From Trichuris trichiura (Eukaryota; Nematoda; Enoplea; Trichinellida; Trichuridae): a stretch of DNA of 64,000 nt. This document shows positions 12,402 through 22,573 of this stretch, in pieces (within the stretch, counting starts at the first letter, position 1; the number at the start of each line of letters is the position of its first letter). Position numbers and translations under genes: made by a program. The stretch lies in contig JBAJFE010000011.1 of the NCBI GenBank assembly GCA_037903355.1, forward strand, positions 2,241,001 to 2,305,000, written 5' to 3'. A model generated the notes under the pieces. The model saw only the letters and a list, made by a program, of their open reading frames with translations. It made no database searches and was not told the DNA's origin.

Positions 12402-13721
12402 CTAGAATACTCTGTCCTGATAGCCCTCCTGTTTTGGTTGAGGCAGCTGTTGCACTGGCGGAGGTGCGGCTCCTTTGCGACGCAATGGTGCCAAATATTC
12501 AAACATACTACTTGTATGTTGACTAAGCATTCGTTTAAGCGAACACGGCATAGGGTCCGTCCAAAAGAAAGAATGGTTAAGCGCTTTATCCGCGTCAATT
12601 CTTTGTAATGGATCAAGCGTCAGCATTGAATCAATAAGGTCCAATGCAAGAGGGTCACGTACATACGGCTTCAGGCGCTCCTTTACTTTGCGTTTCAGTT
12701 TTGGAGGAAGTTCTATCTTTCCGTAAAGTTCAAGATCAACAACGTGAGGCCACGTTTCAGGAGTTATGCTACCACAAAGCTGACTAATTAGCATTAGTTG
12801 ATGTTGCTCCGTGTTACCCTAAAAAACAACTAGGAATGGCTTGCTTATTGCCGTTTTTAAATGTGCCAAATAACCTGCATTATGGGGCTTCTAGTCCACA
12901 TCTCAGCCATGATACAACCAGCTCCCCAAATGTCAATAGCGGTTGTATAATTTCGGTCGCCCAATAGAAGTTCCGGTGGCCTATACCACAAAGTAACAAC
13001 CCTGTTTGTGTATCGATGTTCTTGTTTGAGCAACGGTCGAGCGAGCCCGAAGTCCGCGAGCTTAAGTATCCCATTTCTGGTAAGCAACACGTTGGCTGCC
13101 TTCATGTCTCGGTGCAAAATTTTTTGCATATGAATAAAGTAAAGACCTTCGAGCAGTTGCTTCATAACCTCTTTGATTTCACCCAAACTAAATTTAACTT
13201 GCACGTTGCTCAATAAGCCGGCCAAATCGTGCTCGCAGAAGGCGAATACTAAGTAGAAGGTGGAACGACCTCGATTGAACGAAGAAGCTGAAAAGCTATC
13301 TTTAAAGAGCAACACGTCACTTCGTTGTACCTTTAGAACTGCATATTTCGATCAGTTCGGTAACATTTTGATGCTTCAAACGTTGCAAGATTTTTATCTC
13401 TCGCAAGGCGGTAATGGGAAACTGGAAACGAAAATAAGAGCATATGTAAGCGATTTTCCAACGAATCAACGCGTACCCCTTCCTTTTCGTTTTCCATAAG
13501 AATCTTCTTTAAAGCTACCAGTCTACCCGTTTTTTTACAACGTGCCTTGAACACTTCCCTACAAGAAACGGCGAATCGCGTATTTTATGCTAATTCGTTA
13601 AAAAAATTAGTTACCCAAACGTCCCTTGGCCAACTTTAATAATTTTTTCAAACTTGCCAACATCCTCGATGTAAGGAAAATTGAAATCTTCCAAATACTT
13701 GATCAAATTCTGCGACGCCAT
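12402..13721 (-). CDS. CDK9: Cyclin-dependent kinase 9 (P-TEFb catalytic subunit)
   Basis: Five exons read on -: 13721-13615, 13558-13477, 13421-13331, 13287-12875 and 12818-12402, giving 369 residues against 372 in human CDK9. Visible features are the glycine loop VGQGTFGEVFKAR, the catalytic lysine in VALKKILMENEKEG, the cyclin-binding helix FPITALREIKIL, the HRD loop ILHRDMKAANVL, the DFG motif LADFGLARP and the T-loop RYTNRVVTLWYRPPELLLG with its activating threonine. The tail after SMFEYLAPLRRKG ends in RVF as in vertebrate CDK9. With cyclin T it phosphorylates the RNA polymerase II CTD, DSIF and NELF to release paused polymerase. CDK12/13 are much longer, so CDK9 is the best fit. All four introns are 43-56 bp. 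Confidence 0.97.
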
Positions 13722-15332
13722 TCAAGTTACTTTGTTGACCAACGGAGAGCCGTGTGAATGATTTCGAAAAGTATAAAACAACCAACGGCTAATGAAAACA
13801 AGGAATGCGATTTTAACCACCAAATTCTGCTTTTTGAGGGAAAATCATATCTATTGCTTACTGTATGCATGTTAAATGTGCTCAGGTATTCGTACTTATG
13901 CCTTCATACGCGCAGTGACCAACCATTTCGGCATTTTCTTTCTTCAAGCGTGCAAAATACGTTGGTTCGCATCGATACAATTTATCGTTAGCTCGGATGA
14001 GTAATGCACTCTTTCTCTGAACCGTGCTTTCCATATTTCTTTGGTAATTAGGATAAATGGGCTCTTGGGCAACTGTTCAAGGAATGCATAAGAAAATTCT
14101 CACAAGCTCGTCCTTACCAAACATGGCCCATTTTGATTACAGCAAAAAACTTTTGCATGCTAATAGAAAAAAGGTATCTAACACTTACCGTAATAAAATT
14201 AAAGGCGCTCACGTTGCATGGTGTTATCTGCATAATGAGGTCAACAATTTTGGCAGTTTCCTCTTTCTCAATGCAGCATACCAGCGATTACTGCCGGCTT
14301 GCGTCGTCGCCGCTTCAGGTGAATGCACTTTTCAGCCCAATCACGTTTTTCCAAATGTCTCTTGTAATTTGCATACATAGGCTCTTACGAAGCTGCGAAA
14401 TGAATGTATAGCAAAATTGGCCTATTTGAAAAGCCGTGACAAGCTTGCAGTTAGTGAATATAAATTTTTTTCGCTAGTCGCAAAAAACTTTTACAGGCAC
14501 CGGAGAAAAATAAGGAAATGTCGAGGCAGCTCAATGAACGCGCCTTCTTGGAAGTTTTGGGCCAAAAGGTGGAAACAAGCAAGTTCTAAACTTATTCGTT
14601 TCGATGCAGATGCAAAAGGATAAAAAGCACCTAAGCAAACATTTAACACCGAGTTCAAAAATAATTTCACTGATTCATTTTTTTGCTCCCTCTGATTATT
14701 ATTGCTTTCTCGGATTATTTTATACGCCGAAGATTAAGGCAATAACTTTTCTGATTTTCAAGAACGACAATCAGGTTAGCTGTTACAGTACGACGCTTCG
14801 CCTTTTATTTATGTCGCCTGTTAAGTAACATCCTCGAAAAAAGTGTTAGCCGAAATAGTTTTTTAATAACTTTATGTTAGTACACTTTGTTTCTTAGTTG
14901 TACTTTTCCTTATCAAATTTGCTTACTGCATTTTCTGCGCCTCTTCCAAATAACCGCAGGCACCTTGAACTAAAATAAGCGCTGTTTTTAGGTTACAGAG
15001 ACAGACGGGGATCGATTTTTACGCTTAAAATTCAGCGGGCTGCACTTCACCTAATTTTCAACCAGTTTACAGTAATCTAACGGAGTTCTAATGGGCGAGA
15101 TCTCTTTCGCTAGTTTATACGTTTGCTCTTCAGTATTTTTATGATAATAGAATTTTTTAAGCGTTAAGTTTTTTTTCGGAAAGGAAAACTTGTTAAAAAC
15201 AACAGTTTTCAGTTCTTAGCTCCCTGACCATCGTACTGTAAATTTGCTGGCCAACTTGTTCTGCCCAAATCTAAAGCCAAGGCAAAAATAAGGCTTCTAT
15301 TTTAGCCTAACCCTGAGTAAAAGCAAAATGAT
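13722..15332. other. Gene-poor region with short coding-like exons, unassigned
   Basis: Between the CDK9 and RABGGTB starts. Several short frames have coding-like composition beside plausible splice sites. Examples are 14056-14170 (+), and 14496-14590 (+) after a good acceptor and ending in a stop. On - a strong donor (GTAAGT) lies near 14186. No chain gives a protein I recognise. The stretch also holds the diverged duplication listed separately. A small gene is likely, but neither its strand nor its exons can be fixed. Confidence 0.35.
14000..14418. repeat. Diverged tandem duplication of about 100 bp (two copies)
   Basis: The segments 14000-14097 and 14319-14418 align with roughly two-thirds identity by eye. 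Both contain an ATGCAC start, then TTTCCA-ATxTCT, GTAATT, GGCTCTT, and GAATG-ATA-AAAATT in the same order and spacing. Similarity may extend somewhat upstream. On - both copies can be read as related peptides around NY-R--E, so this may be an old exon duplication. It could also be a noncoding repeat. Confidence 0.45.
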
Positions 15333-15744
15333 ATGGACGGCATTCTTGCCAATGTGGGCAGATGCACTTTTCAAATAATGGAACCGCTAGGGGATAAAGT
15401 CCAATCAGCTTTAATGGGAGTGACCTTCCTGAATTCTTTTTTTAAAAAGAAAATCGTCGTTTAGAAACCCTAGTTTTATAAAATCAATTCTCGACGATGG
15501 ATTGTACCTGATTATAAGTGCCGGTCATTGGCCAACTGTAAATTTTTCGTTTCAGCAAAAATACGAAGACTTGGAGAAGCTTGTAAAGAGTTTAAGCGCG
15601 CGCCTGGATGCGCTAGAAGAAATTGTAAGACTTAGTCAAACTAGTACTCCCTTGAACCACGGTATTGTTGATCCTTGTTCAAGCGGGCTTGTCTTTCGTT
15701 CGGCGGAGTTTTGTTGCAAAAGTACGCCTGCTGAAAAAGCTTGA
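15333..15744 (+). CDS. Putative small two-exon protein (~103 aa), unrecognised
   Basis: Exon 1 runs from the ATG at 15333 to about 15455 (weak donor). Exon 2 is 15556-15744 after a good acceptor (TTTCGTTTCAG). Both phases are 0, and the join gives about 103 residues. The N-terminal half is moderately hydrophobic (MDGILANVGRCTFQIMEPLG, then SALMGVTFLNSFF). The second exon starts with a charged heptad-like helix (KYEDLEKLVKSLSARLDALE) that would form a short coiled coil. A small membrane-associated or mitochondrial protein is conceivable. I do not recognise the family, and the weak donor leaves the join uncertain. It lies about 300 bp upstream of RABGGTB on the same strand. Confidence 0.4.
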
Positions 15745-16040
15745 CAGCCGGAGAATAGCCCAGTGCCGCTTCTTTTGAAAACAGTTAGGCTTCATATTGC
15801 TTCCAGCTTGTTTTTTGCGCTGGAGACATTTCAAGCTTGAAATTAAACAACTTTTCGTTTTCCAACTTGTTTTGCCTATTTTGCTTTGTTCACTTTGGTG
15901 TATTTGGCGGTCTGAAACTCGTGCCTGTCAGTTCCTTAGAGCTTCATTGCAAAGCATAGCCAGTCCCGGACGGTCGTATGGTAGTAGGTTTTGTTCATGT
16001 CCGCTTCTTCACTGCTAATCCAGTTTAGTCAATTCCATTA

Positions 16041-19000
16041 ATGTTTGCGCTGAAGGACGTGACATTGAAAGAATCAGCTCCAAAAGAGCTGATGCTTTTG
16101 AAGCACAGAAGCTTTATCAAATCATACGAGGAGAAGAAAGATGACTACGTAATGATCATTCGTTTTATTGTCATTTTCTTCACTGAAAGATTTTTCCTTT
16201 TTTTCTAGGAGTACGTCGTATCGGAAAGTCTAAGGCTGAGCGGGGTATTTTGGTGTTTAGCAGCGTTGGATCTCATTGGCGATTTGGAGGTGATCAACCG
16301 AGATGACGTAATTGCTTTTGTATTTCAATGTCGTAACAAAAATGGCGGCTTTGGTGCCAGCCAAGATCACGACCCGCACATTTTGCACACTCTGAGTGCG
16401 GTTCAGGCAAGCTGATGACGCTATTGGAAAGTTCCGCTTTACGTAATAATATTTTACCTTAGATACTCGTCATGTACAATTCTTTAGACTTACTGAATGC
16501 GGACGAAACTGTACAGTACGTACGCGGTTTGCAGCAGCCGGACGGCAGCTTTGCCGGCGACGAATGGGGTTTGCACCCTATTTTCATTTCAAATTAGCAT
16601 AATTGAATTTAGGAGAAATCGACACTCGATTTTCATTTTGCGCAGTCGCCTGTCTTGCCTTGCTTGTAGGTTTAGTTCGACGCGGACATTTTTTAAGCCA
16701 ATCAGCTCGCTATGTTCTAGAATCGTTTAGAGGCAATAGACATGAAAGCCGCTGTTGAGTATATACTAAAATGCCGAAATTTCGATGGCGGTTTTGGAAC
16801 TCGACCAGGTTCTGAGTCTCATGCGGGACAAGTTTACTGCTGTCTTGGAACGCTCTCCATCGCAAAGGAACTAAACAGAATAGACGTTGATAAACTTGGT
16901 TGGTGGCTCTGCGAACGTCAGTGCCCCTCTGGAGGACTAAACGGTTAGTTATTCTTACCCTTCCCGCGCACTTTACCGTTGCCATTTTATGATAATCATG
17001 TTTGGTGACTTCTCAGCGTGCACTCATCCGCTAAACTTCATCCTGTCATGACACAACCCATTCGCTAGTCTTACTTTTAGGCCTACACTTAAGTAGAGGC
17101 ATGACGTGATTGTTGGCATAGTTTTTCAGCAATCCCAATTTACTCTTTACCTAAGCTGAAGCCAAAATAAGTTTTCTTTACGCACGATGGAACTGCGTTA
17201 GAGCGGCCGGTGATTGGAGATAGAGCGCGCCCCGAGAGATTATTAAATATGAGCATCGCGAAGGGTTGTAACCCCGTAAAGACCCACTTTATGTCCTGTA
17301 GTCGTGACAGGTGCTGGATGCCGCTGACGAATTGGGAAAGTTTCCTTTAACGTTTCGAAAGACAGGATGTCTTTTAACAGGCTTGAATAGTTTCATAGTA
17401 GATCTTCAGATTCACGGGTTTGGCCTGTTGGATGTATCTGTAAGTAAACTTCAAAATGCCCTACCAACGGATGGATGAGCAAATTGTAAGAGAAAATACA
17501 GAACAATTTGTATACCGTACGTTTCGGAACTGCTCGTGTTCCGTCGTCAGCAGTGTTGGGGAGAAGGTGTTTATTCGGTAAGGGGTTTATATAGCGCATG
17601 GGTACAATGGGTGTTTGATTAGTTGGGTAGGGCGCAGCATTGGAATTTATTAATCGGCGCAGCCCATACTTCACTAACCTCCACGCCATTGTCGCGATTG
17701 ATAGTGGAGTTGCTCTGGATGTACAGAGCCTCCTTAATACGCCTAAGATGTAATAAGTTTTCGTGGCATATGATCTTCGGGTGCGGGTCGAGTGTGCACC
17801 GAGATGCGTGCTCAACGATCACTGAGGCACTTATCGCGTTCTCCATGGCTTTTCGAGGGTCCGTTGTCGGTGGACGCCCTCGGCCGGTGGCCTGTACCCA
17901 TTGAGTCTTCGTTCGGCGTTCTTGTATGTCAACACATTCTTCATGTGTTGGCCGAATCTCTTAAGTAAAGTGTTGCCCGTTTCTCCTATGTAGGAGGCGT
18001 TGCAACCACACTTTATTTGGTAAATGACACCGGGTCTGCTGTCAAAAGGAACCTTGATCTTGTCATTTCTCACAATCGAACGAAAATTACATGAACTTTT
18101 AAATCTCACGTTGAAATTTAAGGAGCGCCCCAGTCTCCTGATTCGTTCACTTAAACCACTGTAGTAGGGAAGGAGCAGCACCGGGCGTTGTTGGTTATCA
18201 GGCGGGGACGGTGATGAAGGTTTATTTTGTTGGCACTGTTTAATAATGGAATTGATGAATTTACTGGGGTATCCGTTACTGCATAGTGTGTTATAAATGT
18301 GTCTTAATTCTGTATTTAAATATTCAGGGTCACAAACCGTTAGGGCCCTGTCAACCATCCCTTTAACTATACCTCTTTTAACTGAAATAGGGTGATGAGA
18401 AGAAAAGTTTAGGTGCCGGTCCGAGTGGGTGGGTTTCCTATAAACTGTTGTTTTTAACTTATTCCCTTGTTTAATGACTAAGACATCTAGAAAAGGGAGT
18501 TTACAATTATTTTCCTTCTCAATGGTTAGCGTTATCTGGTTGGGGAAGAGACTATTCAGATGTTCCAAGAGAGTTTCTTCACTGCCTGATTTTATGATGG
18601 CAAAGATGTCGTCTACATATCTTTTGAAAATGATAGGAGGGGCACAGTCTTGCAGAGTGCTGAAGGCTTTTTCTTCGAGATGTTCCATGAAGATCTCCGC
18701 AAGTATGGGGGAGAGTGGACTGCCCATAGGCGCACCGTCCTTTTGTGAGAAGAAACTATCCTGGAATCTGAAGTAGTTGCCCTCGCGCATGCAGAACGAC
18801 ACTAATTTAACTATGTGGGTGGGGTTTAATTTCGTCCTCTGCAAGATGGTGTCGTCCGCATCTAACAGAGTTTGAAGCAAGTTGATGGTATATTTTATGG
18901 GAACGCTTGTGAAAAGGTCTTTTACATCGTAACTGACCATGATGTCAATGTCTTTTAGTGTGGAACAAAATTCTTTACAATTTTTAACATTGGACTCGCG

Positions 19001-20416
19001 TTTACCGGTTAGGGGTTGGATTATAGTTTTTAGATATGAACAAAGTCTTGAGGTGACACTATTAATGCTGGAGACAACTGGTCTTAGAGGGACCCCTGGT
19101 TTGTGGATTTTGGAAGGCCGTAAAGTTCAGGGCACCTAGTGTTACTGATGTATGAGAGACTACGGTTTATTTTAGAAATAATTGGGTCTTGGGGTTCATT
19201 GGCGAAGGAGTCTAACATATTTTGCAAAAGTTTTCGGTCTTATCGGTCGGTCTTGTTTTATGGGACGGTAAACGGGGTTGCTGAGGAGCTCATTTATCTT
19301 TTGTGTGTAGATGTTCCTATCCAGTATAACAACCGTATTACCTTTGTCAGCCTTCGTAATCACAATGTCCGTTCTAGATTTTAGACTTTTAATGATCCCC
19401 CGTTCTGAACTGCTTAGATTTGGGGTCGAGGCTTCCATTAGCATAGGAATGGCCCGGCGGGCGGACGAAATCCGGCTGTTATTTATGCGCAATAGGCAAT
19501 AATAGAATAGTAGGTTCAATTCACGGATTGTTTGAAGCATGCTGTGTCTACAGTAAGTACCTGCGATTTTCAAGATGACAATCCATATACAGGTCTCACT
19601 CTCTTTCTCTCTCTCTAAATGTCGTCCAATGAATTTATTGGAACAGGAATATCAAATCAATCTGTTCGTGATTCCCTTGCGGCAGTTTAAAATTAAGCTG
19701 GTGTTTCAGGAAAGATTTGCGTAACATGAACACCTGTCACATGCGCTTAGTATTTGGTATGCAGTATTGGACAGATTTTGTATGGGCTACTGTGTAATGA
19801 GCCTAGAGGTCTGTGTAGGAACCACTGCATAGCATGGTACCTGCAAACTATTGCTGTCGGTCTTACTGTACCGAAGCGGTTATCTGTAACTAATTGCGTG
19901 TTCAAGTTGACCAGTAAAGCATTAATTGTTGCACTCGCTTTACAGTGTTTCAGATTTTCCTTCAACAGCACTGCTAAAAGGCTGAATTTTGAACAACTTT
20001 TTTCTCTAGGAAGACCGGAAAAACTACCGGATGTGTGCTACTCTTGGTGGGTACTTGCCTCATTGAGTATAATTGGAAGGCAAAGCTGGATTGACAAAGT
20101 AATTTTTGCCCAAAAAATTACTGCCTTTTATTCTCAACGTCATTGCGCACAGGATTGTCTGAGGCGGTTCATTCTTGCCTGCCAAGAAGAGGAAGAAGGC
20201 GGCATTGCAGACAGGCCGGGCGACGAGGTAAGATCATTTATCTTCCTTCTACGAAAAATACATCTTCGTATGCAGCCAGATCCGTTTCACACCTTATTCG
20301 GACTGGCCGGTTTGTCGCTGTTAGGCGAACCTAGTTTGGAAAAAGTTAATCCCGTATTTTGCATGTTGGAGAAACGGCTACCAGCTTCTACCGTCATCCA
20401 AACATTGAACCTTTAG
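16041..20416 (+). CDS. RABGGTB: Rab geranylgeranyltransferase beta subunit
   Basis: Eight exons: 16041-16148, 16209-16406, 16463-16568, 16613-16665, 16721-16943, 20010-20098, 20153-20227 and 20276-20416. They give 330 residues against 331 in human. Prenyltransferase alpha-barrel repeats are evident ([58 protein letters not shown]). Zinc ligands are present as the Asp and Cys of LPDVCYSW and the His of PFHTLFG. With the alpha subunit and Rab escort protein, the enzyme adds geranylgeranyl groups to C-terminal cysteines of Rab GTPases. Intron 2 begins with GC (CAG|GCAAGC). Intron 5 (16944-20009) is 3066 bp and contains a Penelope-like element in antisense. The stop is only 66 bp from the stop of INTS10 on the other strand. 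Confidence 0.97.
17324..17358 (+). repeat. Second, inverted CTGACGA...CGTTTCG terminal-like motif
   Basis: On +, CTGACGA is followed by the short hairpin GGAAA/TTTCC and then AACGTTTCG. This resembles the Penelope terminal motif at 17516-17552 in the opposite orientation. Just upstream, at about 17295-17311, is CCTGT-AGTCGTG-ACAGG, another small hairpin. It may be a diverged inverted terminal fragment of the same or an older element; the core is poorer than in the first copy. Confidence 0.3.
17516..17552 (-). ncRNA. Hammerhead-ribozyme-like motif at the retroelement terminus
   Basis: On - the sequence reads CTGACGA, then a perfect 6-bp stem CGGAAC/GTTCCG with a 7-base loop, then AAACGT. This matches the hammerhead core order CUGANGA - stem II - GAAA, except that the G of GAAA is also the last base of the drawn stem. 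Penelope-like elements are known to carry minimal hammerhead motifs in their terminal repeats. Stems I and III were not convincingly drawn, so self-cleavage is inference. Confidence 0.5.
17831..18940 (-). pseudogene. Penelope-like reverse transcriptase, main open segment
   Basis: This is the longest intact stretch of the element (369 codons). It covers the palm and fingers of the RT from SYDVKDLF through YVDD, and the linker [20 protein letters not shown] typical of Penelope RTs, into the start of the GIY-YIG domain ([17 protein letters not shown]). The segment then runs into a stop after a frameshift; the C-terminal nuclease part continues in another frame at 17623-17846. The N-terminal RT part lies at 19196-19573 in a different frame. 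The RT would copy RNA primed at a nick made by the nuclease; given the breaks it is presumably inactive. Confidence 0.85.
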
Positions 20417-20438
20417 CAAGCGTCAATTCTGGTCATTC

Positions 20439-20448
20439 TTTATTTATT
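20439..20448 (-). terminator. Overlapping AATAAA poly(A) signals for INTS10
   Basis: The + strand reads TTTATTTATT, giving two overlapping AATAAA hexamers on - about 35-45 bp past the INTS10 stop. Because RABGGTB ends at 20416 on +, the two 3' UTRs must overlap. Confidence 0.5.
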
Positions 20449-20482
20449 TTACAAAATCAGTAAACGCGGTATCCCACTTGAT

Positions 20483-22396
20483 CTACCGGTTGACTTTGAA
20501 ACATTTTTTGATACGCTCTCCCTGTTCGGAGAAGAACGATTTTAACGAGTCCTCCAACGTTGGTCTTTGTTTGCTCATATGTTGCTCTATTTGAAGCCTT
20601 AAAATTTTGGCGTTGCTTAACTTGCCTTTGCTGGAAGCTGGCGAGCATTGCTTCTTTGTTACGAGTTTTTGACCAGGCGTCAATTCGAATTCTACGTCAG
20701 GCTGTTGATGCGCGACATAGGCTATTTCTTCGAGCACTTCTGGTTCATTAACGTAGACGAAGAAATTGCCATACGTGAACTTCTTGCGCCTCTGCCAAAT
20801 TGTTTTGAACCATTGAAACAACGTATCCCAAATTGGCCAGTAAACTTGCATAAGAACAATGCAGTGCCCTATAATGTCGTCCAGAGCTGCCGTTTTCGAG
20901 TGCGACCCAATCATTTTTGCCAAGCAGCAGATCAGCGAACGAATACAGTAATCTATTTGATTTTCATGTTTTAACAAAACGAGCTGCCAGTCGTCAAATG
21001 CCGGTAAGTTGCTTACATCCAACAAGGAAAAGTCGTCGCTGTTAGCTTCCACGTAGGAGAGCAACGAACGTCCGGCCATTGCAAAATTCGACTCAGCCAT
21101 AAGGCAACCTGCCAATTGTAGGCTGTGCAACGACGATTCAGCTTCAACATCACATGCGCCTTTATCCGAAACGGAATGGATATTCATAATCTCACTGCGA
21201 CCCAAAAGAAGGCAGCAACTGGTGATTACTTGTCTGATTTTGGCAAATTGTTGAGCTTTTAAAAGGTCAAACATTTTGACGAGGCTTTCATCGCTTTTTG
21301 TCAAAATTCTAATGGCATCCGTGCACGCTCGAAATAAAGTCTTCGCTTCACAGTCATCAAGTTGGGCCAGAAAATGGTTCAGGTGATCATGGCTATAGGC
21401 GAAACTGGGAAAGCAGCTTTCATCTTCACAGCAAACGACGGGCGGCAAAATAACCACAACTACTGTAGGAAGCTGACGGCACAAGTGAAAAGCCGCATAT
21501 AGTGAGAGCAGCAAACCTATGCAAAAGGCTTCTTGACATCCGGAGGGAAGCTGCTCTATGCTAGCCCAAAAGGTCGGATCTTTGGAGCAACTAAAGGAAG
21601 TGAACACCGCAGCCGTTTCCCAACTACAGCGATTGGCAAGCCATTTAAAGTAACGTAAAATTGAGGTCCAACCGTCTTCTAGACCTTGACTGTTACCCGC
21701 AGGGGGTTCGTCTCCGTTATCTTTACCATTGGAAAGCATTTCGGCCAGGAAATAGCCCACTGCACGCAGAAGAAGGTCAACTCCTTGTGGCTCTTTCAGA
21801 GAGGAGGAAGAACTTTGCAATAGAAGCGACACAACTTCCTTGACCAAAAGCGTAGTGAAAAAGTTGAAAAATTCAGGCGGATCACGATCCATGAAAGGCT
21901 TTTCGTATTTTTCCAACAGCTGAAGCAGCATTGTAGCAAAAGACGCGCTCGAGTCCGGAAAAAGACGAATCAACAATAGAACTAGCTGACACTTCTCCTG
22001 TTGGTCCGGCTGCTTTTCGAATAATTCTAGCAGCAACGTCTGCTGCAAGGCGGGAAGCAAACCATTGAATACCATCCGCCGAAAGGCGGTTGCCTGGTCA
22101 ACCGTAGCGTCGACACATCGTACAGCTTGCACTAGGCGGCTTACTTGAGCCCAAAAGGCAGGCTCGTTGCTGAACTTTACGTACATCTGTTGTACGGCAG
22201 CGGCTGCACCGCTCACATTCTGATGCATGCAATGAATAGTGAAAGCCGCGTGCTCAATCTCAAACGTGGGATACAACGCCTTCGCCGTCAGCAGCATTGC
22301 CTCCGCGTCGTAAATGTTTTTTGCAATTCTTGCTTTCTCCAACATCCAACGTTCCAAGTCACGATTTGCCGGGCGTTGCGAGTCCATTTTAGCCAA
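20483..22396 (-). CDS. INTS10: Integrator complex subunit 10
   Basis: An uninterrupted 637-residue protein, somewhat shorter than the roughly 710 of human INTS10. The N-terminus (DAEAMLLTAKALYPTFEIEH) matches the TAKAWLITARSLYP region of the family. The C-terminal block is diagnostic: IGHCIVLMQVYWPIWDTLFQ, then FTYGNFFVYVNEPEVLEEIA, corresponding to the human GHVIVLLQQEWP and NFFNYV..DMLEEFAYL regions. The rest is helical, leucine-rich and repeat-like. INTS10 is an Integrator subunit of the INTS10/13/14 module, acting in the nucleus on snRNA 3' ends and promoter-proximal polymerase. Absence of introns is unusual next to multi-exon neighbours. It converges on RABGGTB and shares an upstream region with a possible small + gene. 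Confidence 0.9.
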   Translation of the reverse strand: MAKMDSQRPANRDLERWMLEKARIAKNIYDAEAMLLTAKALYPTFEIEHAAFTIHCMHQNVSGAAAAVQQMYVKFSNEPAFWAQVSRLVQAVRCVDATVDQATAFRRMVFNGLLPALQQTLLLELFEKQPDQQEKCQLVLLLIRLFPDSSASFATMLLQLLEKYEKPFMDRDPPEFFNFFTTLLVKEVVSLLLQSSSSSLKEPQGVDLLLRAVGYFLAEMLSNGKDNGDEPPAGNSQGLEDGWTSILRYFKWLANRCSWETAAVFTSFSCSKDPTFWASIEQLPSGCQEAFCIGLLLSLYAAFHLCRQLPTVVVVILPPVVCCEDESCFPSFAYSHDHLNHFLAQLDDCEAKTLFRACTDAIRILTKSDESLVKMFDLLKAQQFAKIRQVITSCCLLLGRSEIMNIHSVSDKGACDVEAESSLHSLQLAGCLMAESNFAMAGRSLLSYVEANSDDFSLLDVSNLPAFDDWQLVLLKHENQIDYCIRSLICCLAKMIGSHSKTAALDDIIGHCIVLMQVYWPIWDTLFQWFKTIWQRRKKFTYGNFFVYVNEPEVLEEIAYVAHQQPDVEFELTPGQKLVTKKQCSPASSKGKLSNAKILRLQIEQHMSKQRPTLEDSLKSFFSEQGERIKKCFKVNR

Positions 22397-22573
22397 GAAA
22401 ATAGCGAAAAACTAGCGTAGGATCATTTAACAAATTTGTACAGTACACTAAGTACATGCTTTTCCAATTGTCATTCTACAGCAGGCAGAAAAGGTAATTC
22501 TTCCAATTTAGGTGCGTGTAATGACATTTTAACAATTTTTTAAAGATTAGTCCAGCTATTTTAAGTATTTTAA

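Larger units (their letters stand above)
17400..19620 (-). mobile_element. Decayed Penelope-like retroelement (RT plus GIY-YIG) in a RABGGTB intron
   Basis: Antisense to the host gene. Conceptual protein reads from about 19573 down to about 17623 in several frames. The reverse transcriptase shows [30 protein letters not shown] and the catalytic box [11 protein letters not shown]. It is followed by a GIY-YIG nuclease start, [18 protein letters not shown], and a downstream VEHA...RIKEALYIQ region. RT fused to GIY-YIG is diagnostic of Penelope-like elements. The frame is broken at least three times: near 19225, near 19103 (one base short in the LPK-HKPG region) and between about 17905 and 17840. 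This is therefore a dead copy. Exact ends and target-site duplications could not be fixed. A hammerhead-like motif lies near the 3' end of the element. Confidence 0.85.

Noticed and set aside
17144..17290. Possible spliced-leader or snRNA gene with GGGTTGTAACCCC hairpin
   Set aside because: No Sm site, no leader-plus-donor arrangement and no match to known snRNA cores; probably flank of the retroelement.
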